Source of the DNA: Gracilariopsis chorda
Taxonomy: Eukaryota > Rhodophyta > Florideophyceae > Gracilariales > Gracilariaceae
Assembly (NCBI GenBank): GCA_003194525.1
Contig: NBIV01000048.1
Span: 124,001-188,000, forward strand
Length of the DNA stretch: 64,000 nucleotides
Reading direction: 5' to 3'
Below, one piece after another: positions 20,803 through 32,321 of the stretch. How positions within the stretch are numbered: position 1 is the first letter of the stretch; every line of letters starts with the position of its first letter. Position numbers and translations under genes: made by a program. The notes below the pieces were generated by a model. The model did no database searches and was not told the DNA's origin. It saw only the letters and a list, made by a program, of their open reading frames with translations.

Positions 20803-23800
20803 TTCTTGTTGTGAAAGACTTTCAATCGTCGACCGTGTACCCAGTCTTTCTTTCCAGTAAGCAGGTCTTCGAATTCGAGGATTTAGTTGTCTAGGCATTT
20901 TTTCCCGCGGAACCGTCCCGACCACTTCAATTTCATGCTCGATCCGGCGTTCTTCAGCAGTATGCCATGAAAAACGTAATCACCTTCGCGGAAGTTGACG
21001 GCTCGCACTCCGGTTTGCCGATTATGTGACTCTACGGCCCCCTTGAGTTGTTTGCTTGCGCGATTGGCGCACTAACGGTGAATCGTCTTGAGAGATTCCT
21101 GTAGGTTCTTAATGTTCAGAAGGGCGTTTCGCTTTTCTTTGGTGAGGGATTCTACGTTTTTGATGTTATGATCGTTGAGTATTGTGGACAGTGGGGAGTC
21201 GCGCGGGAGGCCAGTAAAAACCGTAAGTGGACACTTTCCGTTTAGCCTGCGAGTTGATGTGTTGCTGAGGCCGGACTAAATCAGGGTGAGTACGGATGGC
21301 CATGCAGTCTTGGTAGCTGGTGCTCTGATACTACTGCTCTAGATGCTCGTAAGAGTTCAGGGCATACGACTACGACCGATCCGTTACTCCATGGGCATTA
21401 CGGAAGAGTAAACTGGTGTTTGGCTTTGAGTGCATAGGCAATGCGTTCGACCAGTTTGTTCTCGAAGTGGCCTCCTTGGTCCAGTATCCAGCACTTTGGA
21501 ACTCCAAACGTGGCAAATCAGTCGAATAGTATCGATGCTTTGGTGTCTGCGTCGGCGTCTGTTGTAGGTTTCAGCCAAACGTAGCCCAATAGGTTGTCCT
21601 TGAAAATATGTACGTACACTAAACTGACTTCGCCGGATTTCAAATAGCAAAAATCGAAGTGGATAATTTCGTTAGGTGCAGTGGCATGCATCGTGTGTCC
21701 CAGCAGCCTTAGTACGATGCAACCAGGCTCGGTTGCTATGCAGTGAGAGAAAGACCGCACAAACTGTTAAGTGCCAGTTCGGAGGGTTTTCCACCAAAAT
21801 TCCTCCAAAACAGATTCTATCGTGAGCTCGAAAGCTCTATGTCCTCCTCTTTTAGTGTATGCAGCGATCAGAGTTCTTAAACGTAGCTTTAGATCAGAGT
21901 CAGGGATCCAAACTTGACCGGATGTCAGTTTCCATGGCTTTTTCTCCTTTAGGATAGACTCTGGTTCTTCGGCCGCGTACTTGTTCTGGGTTGCCTTAAT
22001 GTCATCTATAGAGGGCCAGTCGAAGTCTCTTTCTACCCCTGGATTGATCGGAGTGACCATCAGTGCGCAGAGTTTTCCCAAATTTGATTGATTCACAGTG
22101 TTCTTTGGATCCACAGCCCATCTTGTAAGCATTTTGGCCCAGACACTCTTTCCGCCCCGGAAATGCTCTAGGATGTAGCAAAATGCGCTCAGTTTCAGAG
22201 CCCAACGCATGATTTTGTCGGCGATGTGGCGAGCGATTCCTGGGTTATGCCCATATGGAGCATAGATGTACACGAAGTTGGCGTGGTGGGTGTAGATCGA
22301 GATCTTTTTTCCAGTTTTAAGGAGTTATATCCTTTATATTGCTTCTACAATGGCGTAGCCTTCCTTTTTCGGGACGGTCCATCTTTCCGATGAACCCTCG
22401 AACGCGCCAGAAAGAAAACACATCGGTTCGTGAGTTTGTTCATCGACTGGCTTGTGTTCTTCTGCCTTGGGCGACTGTGTCAAGATGGCTTATCAATGCC
22501 GGTCTGAAGCATCTGTGAAGAGGCACGTTCTGTACCCTTTGTTTTGGAAGTGAGAGCTTGGTGGAAGCTGCGGGGTGAGCGACTACCTTGTTGAATGCTT
22601 CCGTGTGTGCAGTCTCCCAGGAATCGCTAATGCAGATTTTCCTTACAGCTTTCTTCGTTCGTTTGGCAGCCTTCTTATACATGTATTCAAGTAGATCGTG
22701 CAGGGGTTCCACTGTCTTCGAGTAGTTGGAGATAGAGGTCTTCATCCAATTGGTGACACATACCAGCTGTTGCAGCTCGCCTTCCATCTGTGGTATTTGT
22801 ATGCTCAAAAAAGCTTCAATGTTGCGGGAGTCGAATCGCACTCCTTCGCGGGATATGATCCTCCCACAAAAGTCACTTTCTTGCAAAAGAAACAGGGTTT
22901 CGTGGGTTTGACCTTGATGCCAATATCTTTGCAGATGGTAAGAAATGCTGGAAGATCTGGAAGCAGGTCTTTCTCCGTCTTGGGGTACATCAAAAATTTG
23001 TCGAGCCATTGTACCATGCGCTTCACCTTTTCCGCAAAGTGTTCGATCGTGACCGACTGAAAATGGTTTCCGGAGTCCATTCCTTCTTGCAGTGTTCCTG
23101 CTGGTGAGTACACACCGTCTGGGATCTGAATGGCCATGATTTACTGCGAAGCATGGTCAAGGGGTATTTGCCAGTACCCGTGGATAGAATCTATGTTGGA
23201 GAAGCATTTGCTTCCGCTGCAGTTCTGCAGCAAAGATTCAAAATGCGGCATGGCTGACTGGAGCGAAAGGGTGCGTGCGTTGGTTCCGCCGAGGTCCACT
23301 GTGAATTGGAGCCTATCCGATCCGGGTTTCGGTACGGCCAGTGCTGGGCTGGCCCAGCGTGCGTCCGGGTTTTTGTACATGGTGCCTATCTTTTCTAGCT
23401 GATGCTCCGTGTGTGGGATAAATGTTCTTTCATTGGGTGCGTATCAACGCTGGATGCATCGGAAGGGCTGCACATTGTGTCTAAGCTTCACTGACCGTGG
23501 TTGCACGTTTGCTGGAGAGTGCGAGCCATATTTGATCCTGAAACAATCCTGGTGTTCTTCTAATAGATTTTTGAGAGTCTGTGTCCCTTCTATGGACATC
23601 GTATTGCTTGCCGCTTCTTTAACTGCCTTTTTGACCGCTTTTTGGATGGCCTTTTCTGAGTCAGTGCCAAAACCGGCATGCAGGCACTCTGGGAGCTCTA
23701 CTGGGTCGTCGTCGGCTTCTTTATAACTCAGATCTCTGCACTGTGTTGCAGAGATCCGCGCGGTTTCCGTGATGAGTTTCTTTTCCAACATGCCGTTGAT

Positions 23801-24015
23801 TGATGCACCTACCTTCTCTAAGTGTTTTCCGACGTCGAATCGATTGCCTTAAGCAGTGGTCTTCCTAACAATACTGTGAAGCAACGCGTTTGCGTAATAT
23901 CCGCGCCGATGCAACTCACAAGAGTGAGACGTAGTCGCCGCAATGGCTCTACGGTATATGAGTTGGACTCAATAGGAGTGGCACCAAGTGGATGATTTAG
24001 TGTGTGCAAGTTCAC
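20803..24015 (-). mobile_element. Old chromovirus-type Ty3/gypsy fossil B, Pol part
   Basis: A heavily broken copy (more than ten breaks) on the minus strand. In element order from the right: protease end (about 24015-23820), a linker, reverse transcriptase (about 23400-22800), RNase H (about 22800-22250), and integrase (about 22200-20850). It is clearly the same family as element C at 58435-63757. No LTR remains on the left, where it abuts the zinc-finger copy at 20797. The Gag-side part of what is probably the same insertion lies at 35761-36760, across the Harbinger element. Confidence 0.85.
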
Positions 24016-24197
24016 CTAAGAAGGTAGACATCTGGAGTGGATTGCAGAATGATGGACGCATGTGCGCGTGTGCGCGTGTGCTACAATGCCATGCTGTGAG
24101 GTTTTGTTTTACTTGGGACGACCCCTCAGGGTGCCTGACACTGGTATAAGCACGTGTGTAGACCTGAAAAGGTGTGCACTATTTAAGTTAGTTATTA

Positions 24198-24225
24198 GAG
24201 GATTAACGCCGTAGAAAACCTCGTA
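24198..24225 (+). repeat. Left terminal inverted repeat of Harbinger 1
   Basis: Starts GAGGATTAACGCCGTA. It matches the right end in 24 of 28 bases and is preceded by TATTA. A second inverted pair (ctcgtagcc / gctacgag) follows within 60 bp, as expected for transposase or Myb binding sites. Confidence 0.8.
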
Positions 24226-24385
24226 TCAAATCTCGTAGCCACGACTTACACGAACGCTACGAGATTTTGCGGAACAAAACATTGTGTTTGCACCTTACGC
24301 AAAATAACTTATGGTATAGTTCGTAGGATACGCATCATGCAGTTGTCCACAGACCACCCAGTTGGCAACATGAGCCAAGATTCCA

Positions 24386-25540
24386 TTGCACTTTTACATG
24401 ATGGTCCGCCAAGAAGACTACTCAATTGGGCGTGCCCGTTCTCGTTTTTTACCGCGCAAAACGCTGTTTCAACTAGCTCTTAATTCTGAAGCCGAACCAT
24501 TGTTGATGCTAGCACTATGGCGTCGAGTGCAAGTTGCAAAATATGATCTTCAAAACCTTGAACTTCGACGCTGCCGCATTCGAAATCACAATTTCAACCT
24601 TAACATCTTCTCTGACGAACAGTGTCTACATGACTACATATTTCGCCGTAACGATATTGGTAGAGTTTCTGTGGTTATCGGGTGGGATCTGCGTCATACA
24701 CATCACAATCGCTACTATTGTGACTCAATTACAGCCTGCTGTATTGTCTTGAAACGAATGTCTTCTGCTCATACATGGTATGATATGGAGTTAATATTTG
24801 GCATGAGATTCACACACATCAGTGAAGTATTCTGGGAAGCAGTTGAGCGATTTGTGAACCTAAAAGGTAAACTGGTAACCACTTTGCAGCAGCAGCTTCT
24901 GACATCTCGTGCGGCAATTTACGCAGACGCAATTCAAAGACGCGGAGCCCCTCTAGAAAAATGTGTAGGGTTCATTGACTGCACAAAGGTAAGTGTATGT
25001 CGTCCAGGAGGAGAGGGGAGCAACCAAAGATCTTGTTTTTCTGGGCACACGCGGCAGCATTGTTTGAAGTATCAGACCATTTCTACCCCTGATGGCCTGA
25101 TTTTTCATATGTTTGGCCCTGAAATGGGACGCCGACACGATCTTACACTCCTGAGAAGAAGCGGGATCGAAGCCGTTATGGAAAGGTGTATGGTTGTGAA
25201 TGGATTGCAGTACTATATTTACGGGGATCCTGCGTACGTGCTGCGACCATGGTTACAGACTTCTTTTCAGAGAAGTTGCGCTACTGCCATACAGCTTGAG
25301 TACAACTGTTCAATGAATGCAATTCGAACTGCAGTGGAATGGAACTACAAAGATCTAAAACAAATGTGGGTTCGAAACGGTTTCTCACGTCTGCTTTGCG
25401 TTCGCCGATTTCCGGTCGCTCTTTTGTATATTGCGTCCGCATTGCTGCTGAACTTCAAGACCTGTGTTGAAAAAGGAGGACAAGATAGCCAGTATTTTGA
25501 TTGTGAGGCACCAGAGTTTGAGTTGTACTGCAATATATGA
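24386..25540 (+). CDS. PIF/Harbinger DDE transposase (DDE_Tnp_4 type)
   Basis: An intact 384-residue frame. The catalytic core shows the expected triad: D near residue 198 in GFIDCTKVS, D near 281 in YGDPAY, and E near 318 in AVEWNYKDLKQ. Typical intervening motifs are present (SGHTRQHCLKYQ, the GPEMGRRHD pattern). The N-terminal half is helical and His/Arg-rich. In this superfamily the nuclease cuts and pastes the element, helped by a Myb-like partner; a candidate partner is at 34058-34996. No stop or frameshift is visible, in contrast to the decayed passengers beside it. Confidence 0.9.
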   Translation: MHFYMMVRQEDYSIGRARSRFLPRKTLFQLALNSEAEPLLMLALWRRVQVAKYDLQNLELRRCRIRNHNFNLNIFSDEQCLHDYIFRRNDIGRVSVVIGWDLRHTHHNRYYCDSITACCIVLKRMSSAHTWYDMELIFGMRFTHISEVFWEAVERFVNLKGKLVTTLQQQLLTSRAAIYADAIQRRGAPLEKCVGFIDCTKVSVCRPGGEGSNQRSCFSGHTRQHCLKYQTISTPDGLIFHMFGPEMGRRHDLTLLRRSGIEAVMERCMVVNGLQYYIYGDPAYVLRPWLQTSFQRSCATAIQLEYNCSMNAIRTAVEWNYKDLKQMWVRNGFSRLLCVRRFPVALLYIASALLLNFKTCVEKGGQDSQYFDCEAPEFELYCNI

Positions 25541-25542
25541 CC

Positions 25543-28500
25543 ATATAAGGACACACCGATATATTGACATATCTGCTTGGCTAAACCACGAGCTTGGTGA
25601 TCTTTCTTCATCTGCATCCTATTTCCCAACTCAAAACTTCGCCTCATCAGATGTCTTCATTGCACAATACGCAGCTGTGCTGCGCTTTTACAGGGGCACC
25701 GCATTCAACGCTGAGGTACTGCGCTTTGGCAACCACATCAAGAAAGCCAACTTGTCCTTCAGTGCCGCTGTTTCTATTGCTACAGAACATATGTTGGAGG
25801 TTGCAGCACAATCTTTTCATGGTGCTGAGGCTGCATTACCGAAGACTCCTTCACTTCCCCATCCGCATCATGCCCAAGTCTCACGAATTTCACAAAGTAT
25901 CGGCCAGTCTGCAAGCAGTACAAGGAGCAGCACTCCGTCGAATGATGCCGCGGGAACAGTTCAGTCTACTGATGAATCTGGAGATGAAACCAGCCTCTTA
26001 GAAGGCCGATCTTTGGAAGCTATTCACGACAGTTTGGAAACCTCCGATTCTCTACAGGTTTGCGAAGATGTAGAACAGGAGCTGTCCTCTTCAACAAGTA
26101 GCGAGAATAGCCACGACAGCGACAATACACCAGAGGTACCGTGGGACACGAAGATTACACTTTCGCCGGCCGCAGACTGTGAGTCATGTGTTAGAGACGC
26201 ACCAAACCTCATTGCCAATATTACTGATAGTGAAGAGTATTGAGATCCGCCAACACAAATGCAGATCGTGAAAAAGCGGCACCGGAGGAGCAGACATGAA
26301 TTAGCGAGGTAGAAAACTCACAAGTTGATGTAGCAGGAGATAATGAAGGATCTAGAGCCGGATTAACGTTTGTGTCATGTGTTTCTGACGAATTCAAAGC
26401 TCAATCTAGCCTTGAAGATGACAGTGATGGCTTAGAACCCCCCATTCATGGCTCAGATCATCAGAATCAACAAGAGGTGGTAGCTGAGCTCTTTCCAAAA
26501 CTCCCTGACAAGAGTACTACGGACGACGATGGTGAAACAACTCCAAACAAATATGGAAACTTGTTTGACCTCGACAGTTCTAAGAATCATGCGGAAGAAT
26601 CACAGATCACCGAAACTGCTCTAAGAATAGCTGAGAACGCATACATGAGTTTGATGCACGAATTGCAATCCAGTCACGAGTACGACGTGGAAGGACGTCG
26701 AGGACTAGACTTGCGTTTCAGCGAGCTGGAGAAAGCTGACCTGGTTGCTCTAAAGCGGCTCGAGTTAGAAACAGACAAGCTAGAGACGTCTCATCGGGCA
26801 ATAGAAACACGATACAGAACTCTGAAGATGCCACATTCCAACTCAGTTGAATTCAGGCGTACTAGTGTATTAGGTGACGAAGATAACCTAATCTGCTGTG
26901 AAATATCCTTTCCAGTGTGTGACGCCGAACAATAATACGCCAAACTTGGACATGTATCATGTCTCATGAAGGAGGAAGATGAAGTACTTCGGAGTGACCT
27001 AGAGGATATCGAATCTACTTTGCAGAATGAACATCAGAAGTCGGAAGTACAACTGAAAGCGCTGATGGGCACCGTACTGTCATCGGTATGTTTCTTAGCA
27101 GAATGGAAGTTCGCACGTCATATGAAAGAGCGATTGAAACGTAGACAGGAAGAGCAAGCCCAGAGAGATGAAGAAGTGCGTGACCTAGACCAAGAGTTCA
27201 AGAAGCGAATGTGGACCTTAAACCTTGAACGAACTCGAATTGGAGAAGAGGAGTGGAGGCTTGATTCAGAAATCATGGCATTGGAGGTTTCCTATCAGAA
27301 AGAAAACAATACGGTCTTTGAACTACTTGAGGCAGAAATCGACACCCGACTCTTGACGCTTCAAAATACAGAGGAAAAAGAGCGCATGGAACTTTTGTTG
27401 CGTAGTGAATCACGCGAAGAGTGTGGACAAAGAATAATGGATGTAGAGGATTTAATCAATAGTTATCAGCAAATGAAGGGCGAAGAGGATCATCAAGAAG
27501 ACCAGGCGGAAGAAGAAATATATGAAAGCATTCCTGGAAAGAATGATTACCGGAAGAGTATGCCATCAATGAAGAGCAGGTGGAGTTCTGCTCAGATATG
27601 TATGCTGCGAAGTCAACTATGTCCGCCCAGGACGTAACCGTAACATGTAAGATACGGTATGCCGCGCAAGGAGATGCCGCTTCCGGTAATGTCCAAACAA
27701 GGCGATTTCTGGACAATGCCGGGGAAGAAAACCAAGAATCTTCTGAGTTTCCGTCTAACTGTGGGTCTTCGTCCGTGCAGTATCAAGCAAGGCGTTTTTC
27801 TCCGCAGAGGTTTGCAAGTCCCGTTCTCGCATCCGTCAATGTGCATGTTGATACACCGCCCCCTGTGAAAGACACTACAGGGAAATCTGGATTATCCGTC
27901 AATTCTGGACTCACATCCCTGCAGGCATTACAAAGAAAGGATTATGTTGAGAAGACTAAATCCAGTCCACGAAGTAACGATCAAAAAGTGCGGCTTAACG
28001 TCCCCCCCGAAGATGCCAGTAACTTGGAAAATCTTTCAGTTGAACTGAGTTCTTTCAATATTACTTCCTCGAGGAAGTCTGTTGACGACGTAATGAGTAA
28101 TCCCAGTTACGCAAGCAAGGTTCATGCTCTCATCCGGAGAATATCGACAGCAACAGCATCACCTTCTCGTTGTATGTCCGATTCCTTAGAACACAGAACA
28201 TCCGAACGTCATAGCATGGTTTCTCAGAACATCATTAGAACTATTCTAGTGGTGTTGAGACACCTGCACCGAACTTCTACGCATATTCGCCTTATTGATA
28301 GAGGGATAACTATCATTGGTGACCTCTGTGAAGTACAGGACCGTGTGGTGGATGTTACTTCAGTGGAAGAATGCATCGATGTGATCTTTACCTGTGCGCA
28401 GTTCTATAGAGATCGCGAGGGCATCCTCGACGCTGCGGTTTCTGTCTTGTACTAGTTATCGCAGGATGTCGACGGAGAAACGTTGGTGAGGAAAAACGAG

Positions 28501-28833
28501 AATGCTCTAAAACGACTTGAAAGGATCAAAAATCTACTCAACTCAGCCGCCAACCAGGAAGGCAAGCATCGCATCCGGTTTCAGCACGCCAGATTGATTT
28601 TTAATCAAGTTCGCCTGAGAGAAAAAGGAGTCAGTCGACACTTGCTTCTCAGAGAAGATCTCGCAGCAGCTCAGAAAGAAAGTGCTCCGCTAGAGCTTAG
28701 GATACGGCCTTCACATCGTCTGTTGTGTTCTCTGTTGAGTGAATTGAAATCCAAAAGGAGTGGTTTGAGTAGATTGACAAAGAAAAGTAAATTAAAGCCA
28801 CAGCCTACATCATGCGACGTTAAAAGGTTTTAA
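25543..28833 (+). pseudogene. Broken long coiled-coil gene, C-terminus ASPM-like (uncertain)
   Basis: There are five consecutive plus-strand open pieces (to 26243, 26372-26935, 26966-27637, 27580-28455, 28483-28833). Pieces two and three share a frame separated by one TAA, and pieces four and five share a frame separated by one TAG. Phase shifts occur elsewhere. The middle is a charged coiled coil (Glu/Lys/Arg-rich, about 26970-27500). Near 28230-28560 a helical stretch (RGITIIGDLCEV, SVEECIDVIF, QFYRDREGIL) resembles the armadillo-like C-terminus of ASPM-type spindle proteins. I rate that assignment low. It lies just downstream of the transposase on the same strand. Confidence 0.5.
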
Positions 28834-29137
28834 TCCAGATTGTGAAAGGGTTGCTGGTGACTCTCAACCCCAATATCAATTGAAGTCCATGTTCATTTTA
28901 TTATAGGAGTGCAAACCTCTTTCTACTAGCCGCTTCATTACCTTTACCCCAAGTGGCTACACCAACAGGAATCAAGTTATTCGAAAACAGCAAGGTGCAA
29001 TACAATGGTAACAGATATGAACAGAAGGCGCAACCAGGATCTGCTTCAAATGAAATCATACCTCGAGCCACGTGAAGCCTACACACAGTGGAGGACGACG
29101 GCTGCTTCTCTGAAATTACCGCATCCACCCGTGACGG
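28834..29137. other. Spacer with a perfect 10-bp hairpin
   Basis: No gene seen. CATCCACCCG-TGA-CGGGTGGATG at 29121-29143 forms a perfect stem just at the start codon region of the next gene. Confidence 0.5.
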
Positions 29138-30217
29138 GTGGATGAAGTGAAACCGCCATATGCTTGGTACAGATGGGTTCTTATGTTACGTAGAAAACGC
29201 GTTGTCTGTACTCTGAACGCGTTTCTGGTCTGCATCTTGATAGAGAAAACGATTAGGTTGTTTCGATTTCGCGGCGATGTCCATTTGCCTGATTCACTGT
29301 TTGCTACAATGCCTTCGGGTGAGCTACCACATCCGATGGACATCGTTGCCCAGGTTCAAACTCATCACTTTGTGGCTCCTACAAGTACTTCCTTCTACAA
29401 ACCAGGATACACGAGCATCAGAAATGCCACGTTCCGCAACAGATACCCGTCTGTCAATTTCCAAGGCACCGGGACATTTGATGAAGTGTTTGGTATCACT
29501 AGCGAAAAATGCAGTGAGCAGTTTCGAGAGTTCGAACTTCTAGCTACTCAAAAGGCTGATATCCCGGTCACAAGATGGAACCAGGACGAGCCCCGTCATG
29601 TGTCTTTTCAAAACCCTCCACTTCCAATATCAGAATCAGTTCTGGAAAAGCTTCGTTTCATGAAGAAATCGAATGTATCGCTGATGCAGAAGCACGTAGC
29701 TTACCTTGAAGCTCATAAAAGGCTTTGGGCGCATGTGGCCGCCACGGGAAAGCAGCGGATCTTGGTGATCGACGACACACTGTTTCCCACCACGCGCTTG
29801 CTAAAAAGGCTGCCCATGGTTCTGACAAACGTTGACCAAGAATTCGTTGCAAGACAACAGCCATGGCACTTCATGTTTCTTCGCCGGCAGATGCCCAACC
29901 ACGAATTGCGGCTACAAGCGTCTCGAAAGGAACGCATCTGGACAATGAATCCGAGATACAAGCACTCCGTTGTTCAGGCAAACATATCGCACGTTGCCAG
30001 TGCCTACATTCTATCACTTGATGGTGCAATATTTCTGCATGAACATGTATCAAGATTCCGCGCTCCCCTGGATATTGAAATCGGTCTTGTCCAACGAGAC
30101 TTTCCAGGTCGGTTCGTTGCCCTTAGCGCTTGCAACAATGATGTACAAACACCTTTTTGCCCAGAGATGGTTGAAGACATATCATCTACTTCCGCAAGGA
30201 CCTTGAAATGCACGTGA
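29138..30217 (+). CDS. Type II membrane, GT25-like glycosyltransferase
   Basis: A 359-residue intact frame. A single hydrophobic segment (about residues 24-45, TLNAFLVCILIEKTIRLF) follows a short basic N-terminus, as in Golgi type II enzymes. The C-terminal half resembles family GT25 (LPS- and collagen-type beta-galactosyltransferases). It has a helix with YLEAHKRLWAHVAATGK, a strand ending ILVIDDTLFP in the place of the EDD metal site, and later SAYILSLDGAIFL before a P-L-D. The first acidic residue is Ile-shifted relative to EDD, so activity is uncertain. It lies inside Harbinger 1 as a passenger. The family call is by eye. Confidence 0.55.
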   Translation: MDEVKPPYAWYRWVLMLRRKRVVCTLNAFLVCILIEKTIRLFRFRGDVHLPDSLFATMPSGELPHPMDIVAQVQTHHFVAPTSTSFYKPGYTSIRNATFRNRYPSVNFQGTGTFDEVFGITSEKCSEQFREFELLATQKADIPVTRWNQDEPRHVSFQNPPLPISESVLEKLRFMKKSNVSLMQKHVAYLEAHKRLWAHVAATGKQRILVIDDTLFPTTRLLKRLPMVLTNVDQEFVARQQPWHFMFLRRQMPNHELRLQASRKERIWTMNPRYKHSVVQANISHVASAYILSLDGAIFLHEHVSRFRAPLDIEIGLVQRDFPGRFVALSACNNDVQTPFCPEMVEDISSTSARTLKCT

Positions 30218-31682
30218 CGACGATTGCATGACCGTCGTAATGCACAAGAGTTTGATAGTTATCTCAAAGGGTAGGCTTGATACACTCGGGAACGAAGACC
30301 ATATATGGTAAGACGCATCTAACTACACGTGAGAATGATTGAACGAGTATCCACTTGGCAAGTCGCAAGAATGCTCTGAACTGGTTAGACGAGCTCGAGA
30401 TCTGAAGGCTAGTGTCAGTTGCAGCCAACTTTGATATTAACGTGCCGCTCCCAGCCAGTTGGAACATAGGAAACATCTTCAGGATTCGATGCATGACTCC
30501 GAATCCGGCTCTTCAACCTTCCAAACTTAGTTCTCTAGATGCGGGCATGTGATCACTCCTCTGCTAACGCCCAAAAAAAAACAGGCTGCATCTCACAAAT
30601 GAAAGGCGGTTATGAATAAGTTGAAGCACACCGTTCCACTGGCTAACCCTTTCCTCACTGAGGTCGTCAATAGCTCCCACCCAGTCTGTTGTTCCACTAA
30701 CGTTATGGTCTGGCTTGTTAGTCTTTCAACCTGTTCGTACTGGTTCATGCTGCACTGAGTTCATACTAGGGCGGCATGACGGATGTGGAACTTTCTATCA
30801 ACCGTCGTACTCTTGCTGCAATTTACTCACGGTGGGGAACTGTGATTGTGCATCGGCTTTCATATATCATAAGTAGTAGGCCCAACAGACGTACTCAAAC
30901 CCTGGAAATATGGTTGGCAGATGACAGTGACATAACGAGCGCAAGTACTCCTAAATCCATCTCAACAACTCGCACGTCTGGTTTCCAATGGGATTGATTT
31001 GGTCTTCGCAAACCCTGCTGTCGGTGCCACATCACCACTGCCACGTATTAATACTCAACTAAAGCCACAAGTTTCGAAGAGGTAAAAAACCTGCAGTCAA
31101 ACAGTGGTCTTGAAAACACGTACACATGTGCATATATAGCGAAGACGGCAAACGCGAAAAAACGAGCCATCCCACCTACAAAACAGGACGGGGGAAACGA
31201 AAGCTTCCCCTCGTATGATCATGGTTTACCATATCAGGGATTGCGGAATCCTCCAAGTGATGTGATCCTCTGTTGTCTTTCTTCATGGAGTAAACGCCTT
31301 CTCTCACGCTTTATGATGGGTTTGTAGAGAGGAAAACAATGACGCCTAAATGATCAGACAACATCCTTGTAAGCAGCTTGTAATATCCTGGAACCTCGTG
31401 GTACACTGACAAATTGATAAACGCAGATCTGTCAGCCCTGAAGATGAGACTGTCTTGGAAGTTTTTGTTTCTGTGGATTTCACAAGTAGCCTTAAAACGC
31501 TGTGGAAGATAACAACCGGTTTGCAGGACTTCAAGAAAACCTGGTTCTGGGATTCCCTTCATATGCGGGGACAGTTGTCATCGAACAATTTCTGTCGTCG
31601 GATCAGTGGAAGTGTATACTTTGGCTACCGTCTGCGATACATGACGTCCAATTCTCCTATTCGTTCCATCAAATTTTATGCC
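30218..31682. other. Passenger spacer containing first copy of a direct repeat
   Basis: No gene. About 30500-31160 is an imperfect direct repeat of 33590-33960, with an extra ~230 bp near 30700-30950 in this copy. Short frames (30776-30997, 31455-31727) show no family signal. Confidence 0.5.
30500..31160 (+). repeat. Imperfect direct repeat, copy 1 (inside Harbinger 1)
   Basis: Shares segments such as tcaaccttccaaac, ctctagatg.gggcatgt, catctcacaaat and cttgaaaacacgta with 33590-33960, in the same order. The two copies bracket the EME1-like and STT3 pieces. Confidence 0.75.
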
Positions 31683-32321
31683 TCAAAGGAGGTCATCTTG
31701 ATTCACACTGTTCTGGAGAGCGTTTAGTAGACATTGATGCGTGGGATACTTCTCATATATGGCTTTGCCCTTCGCATTAGACACACCGGGTATTAGGGAG
31801 AGCATCATAAGGTACATATGACTTGTATTCTTCGTAGAACGCTTAAGTGATGTGCCTTCCTCGTGCTCGGATTCGCTATCATTTTCTTCGGTGTTTGTAG
31901 CCCCGTTTCTGTTCTCTCGTGATATAATAACGGCTGCTGCGGCTCTTGCAGCTTTCTTTCTCTTGTACGGCAACACGGACTCCAAGAAGGCCTCGTTTTG
32001 GTAGTGTGGGAGCTTCGCTACAGCCCGAGAAATGTCACAGATATAGTGAGAGAGCTCTTCTCGATTGTGGATATCATGCGTACGAATTCCGTAATCCATG
32101 AAAAGAAAGGCATAGCTGTCCTGAACTGCTTCCTTGCTCATTATAGTAAGCGAATGTCCACCCTTTTTAAGAGCGTCTCGTGCTATCTGTTTGCAATATC
32201 TATCCATATCGCTGATCGCTATCACGATCTTGTTACCCGTTGAACACGCCTTGAAATCACGGCAGAAATGATCGAGCGTGTTGCTCTTCATGTGAGCAAC
32301 ATATTCTGCGGCTGTAAACAA
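31683..32321 (-). pseudogene. EME1/MMS4-like ERCC4-family fragment
   Basis: A 212-residue open piece. EAVQDSYAFLFMDYGIRTHDI, EELSHYICDISRAVAKLPHY and the C-terminal helix-hairpin-helix-like MLSLIPGVSNAKGKAIYEKYP line up with the C-terminal half of EME1, the partner of MUS81 in cutting branched recombination intermediates. The N-terminal part reads EYVAHMKSNTLDHF and KIVIAISDMDRYCK as in EME1. A real EME1 is over 500 residues, so at least the N-terminal half is missing. The reading begins exactly where the STT3 piece ends (about 32300-32320), so the two are joined end to end. The frame itself is open. Confidence 0.7.
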
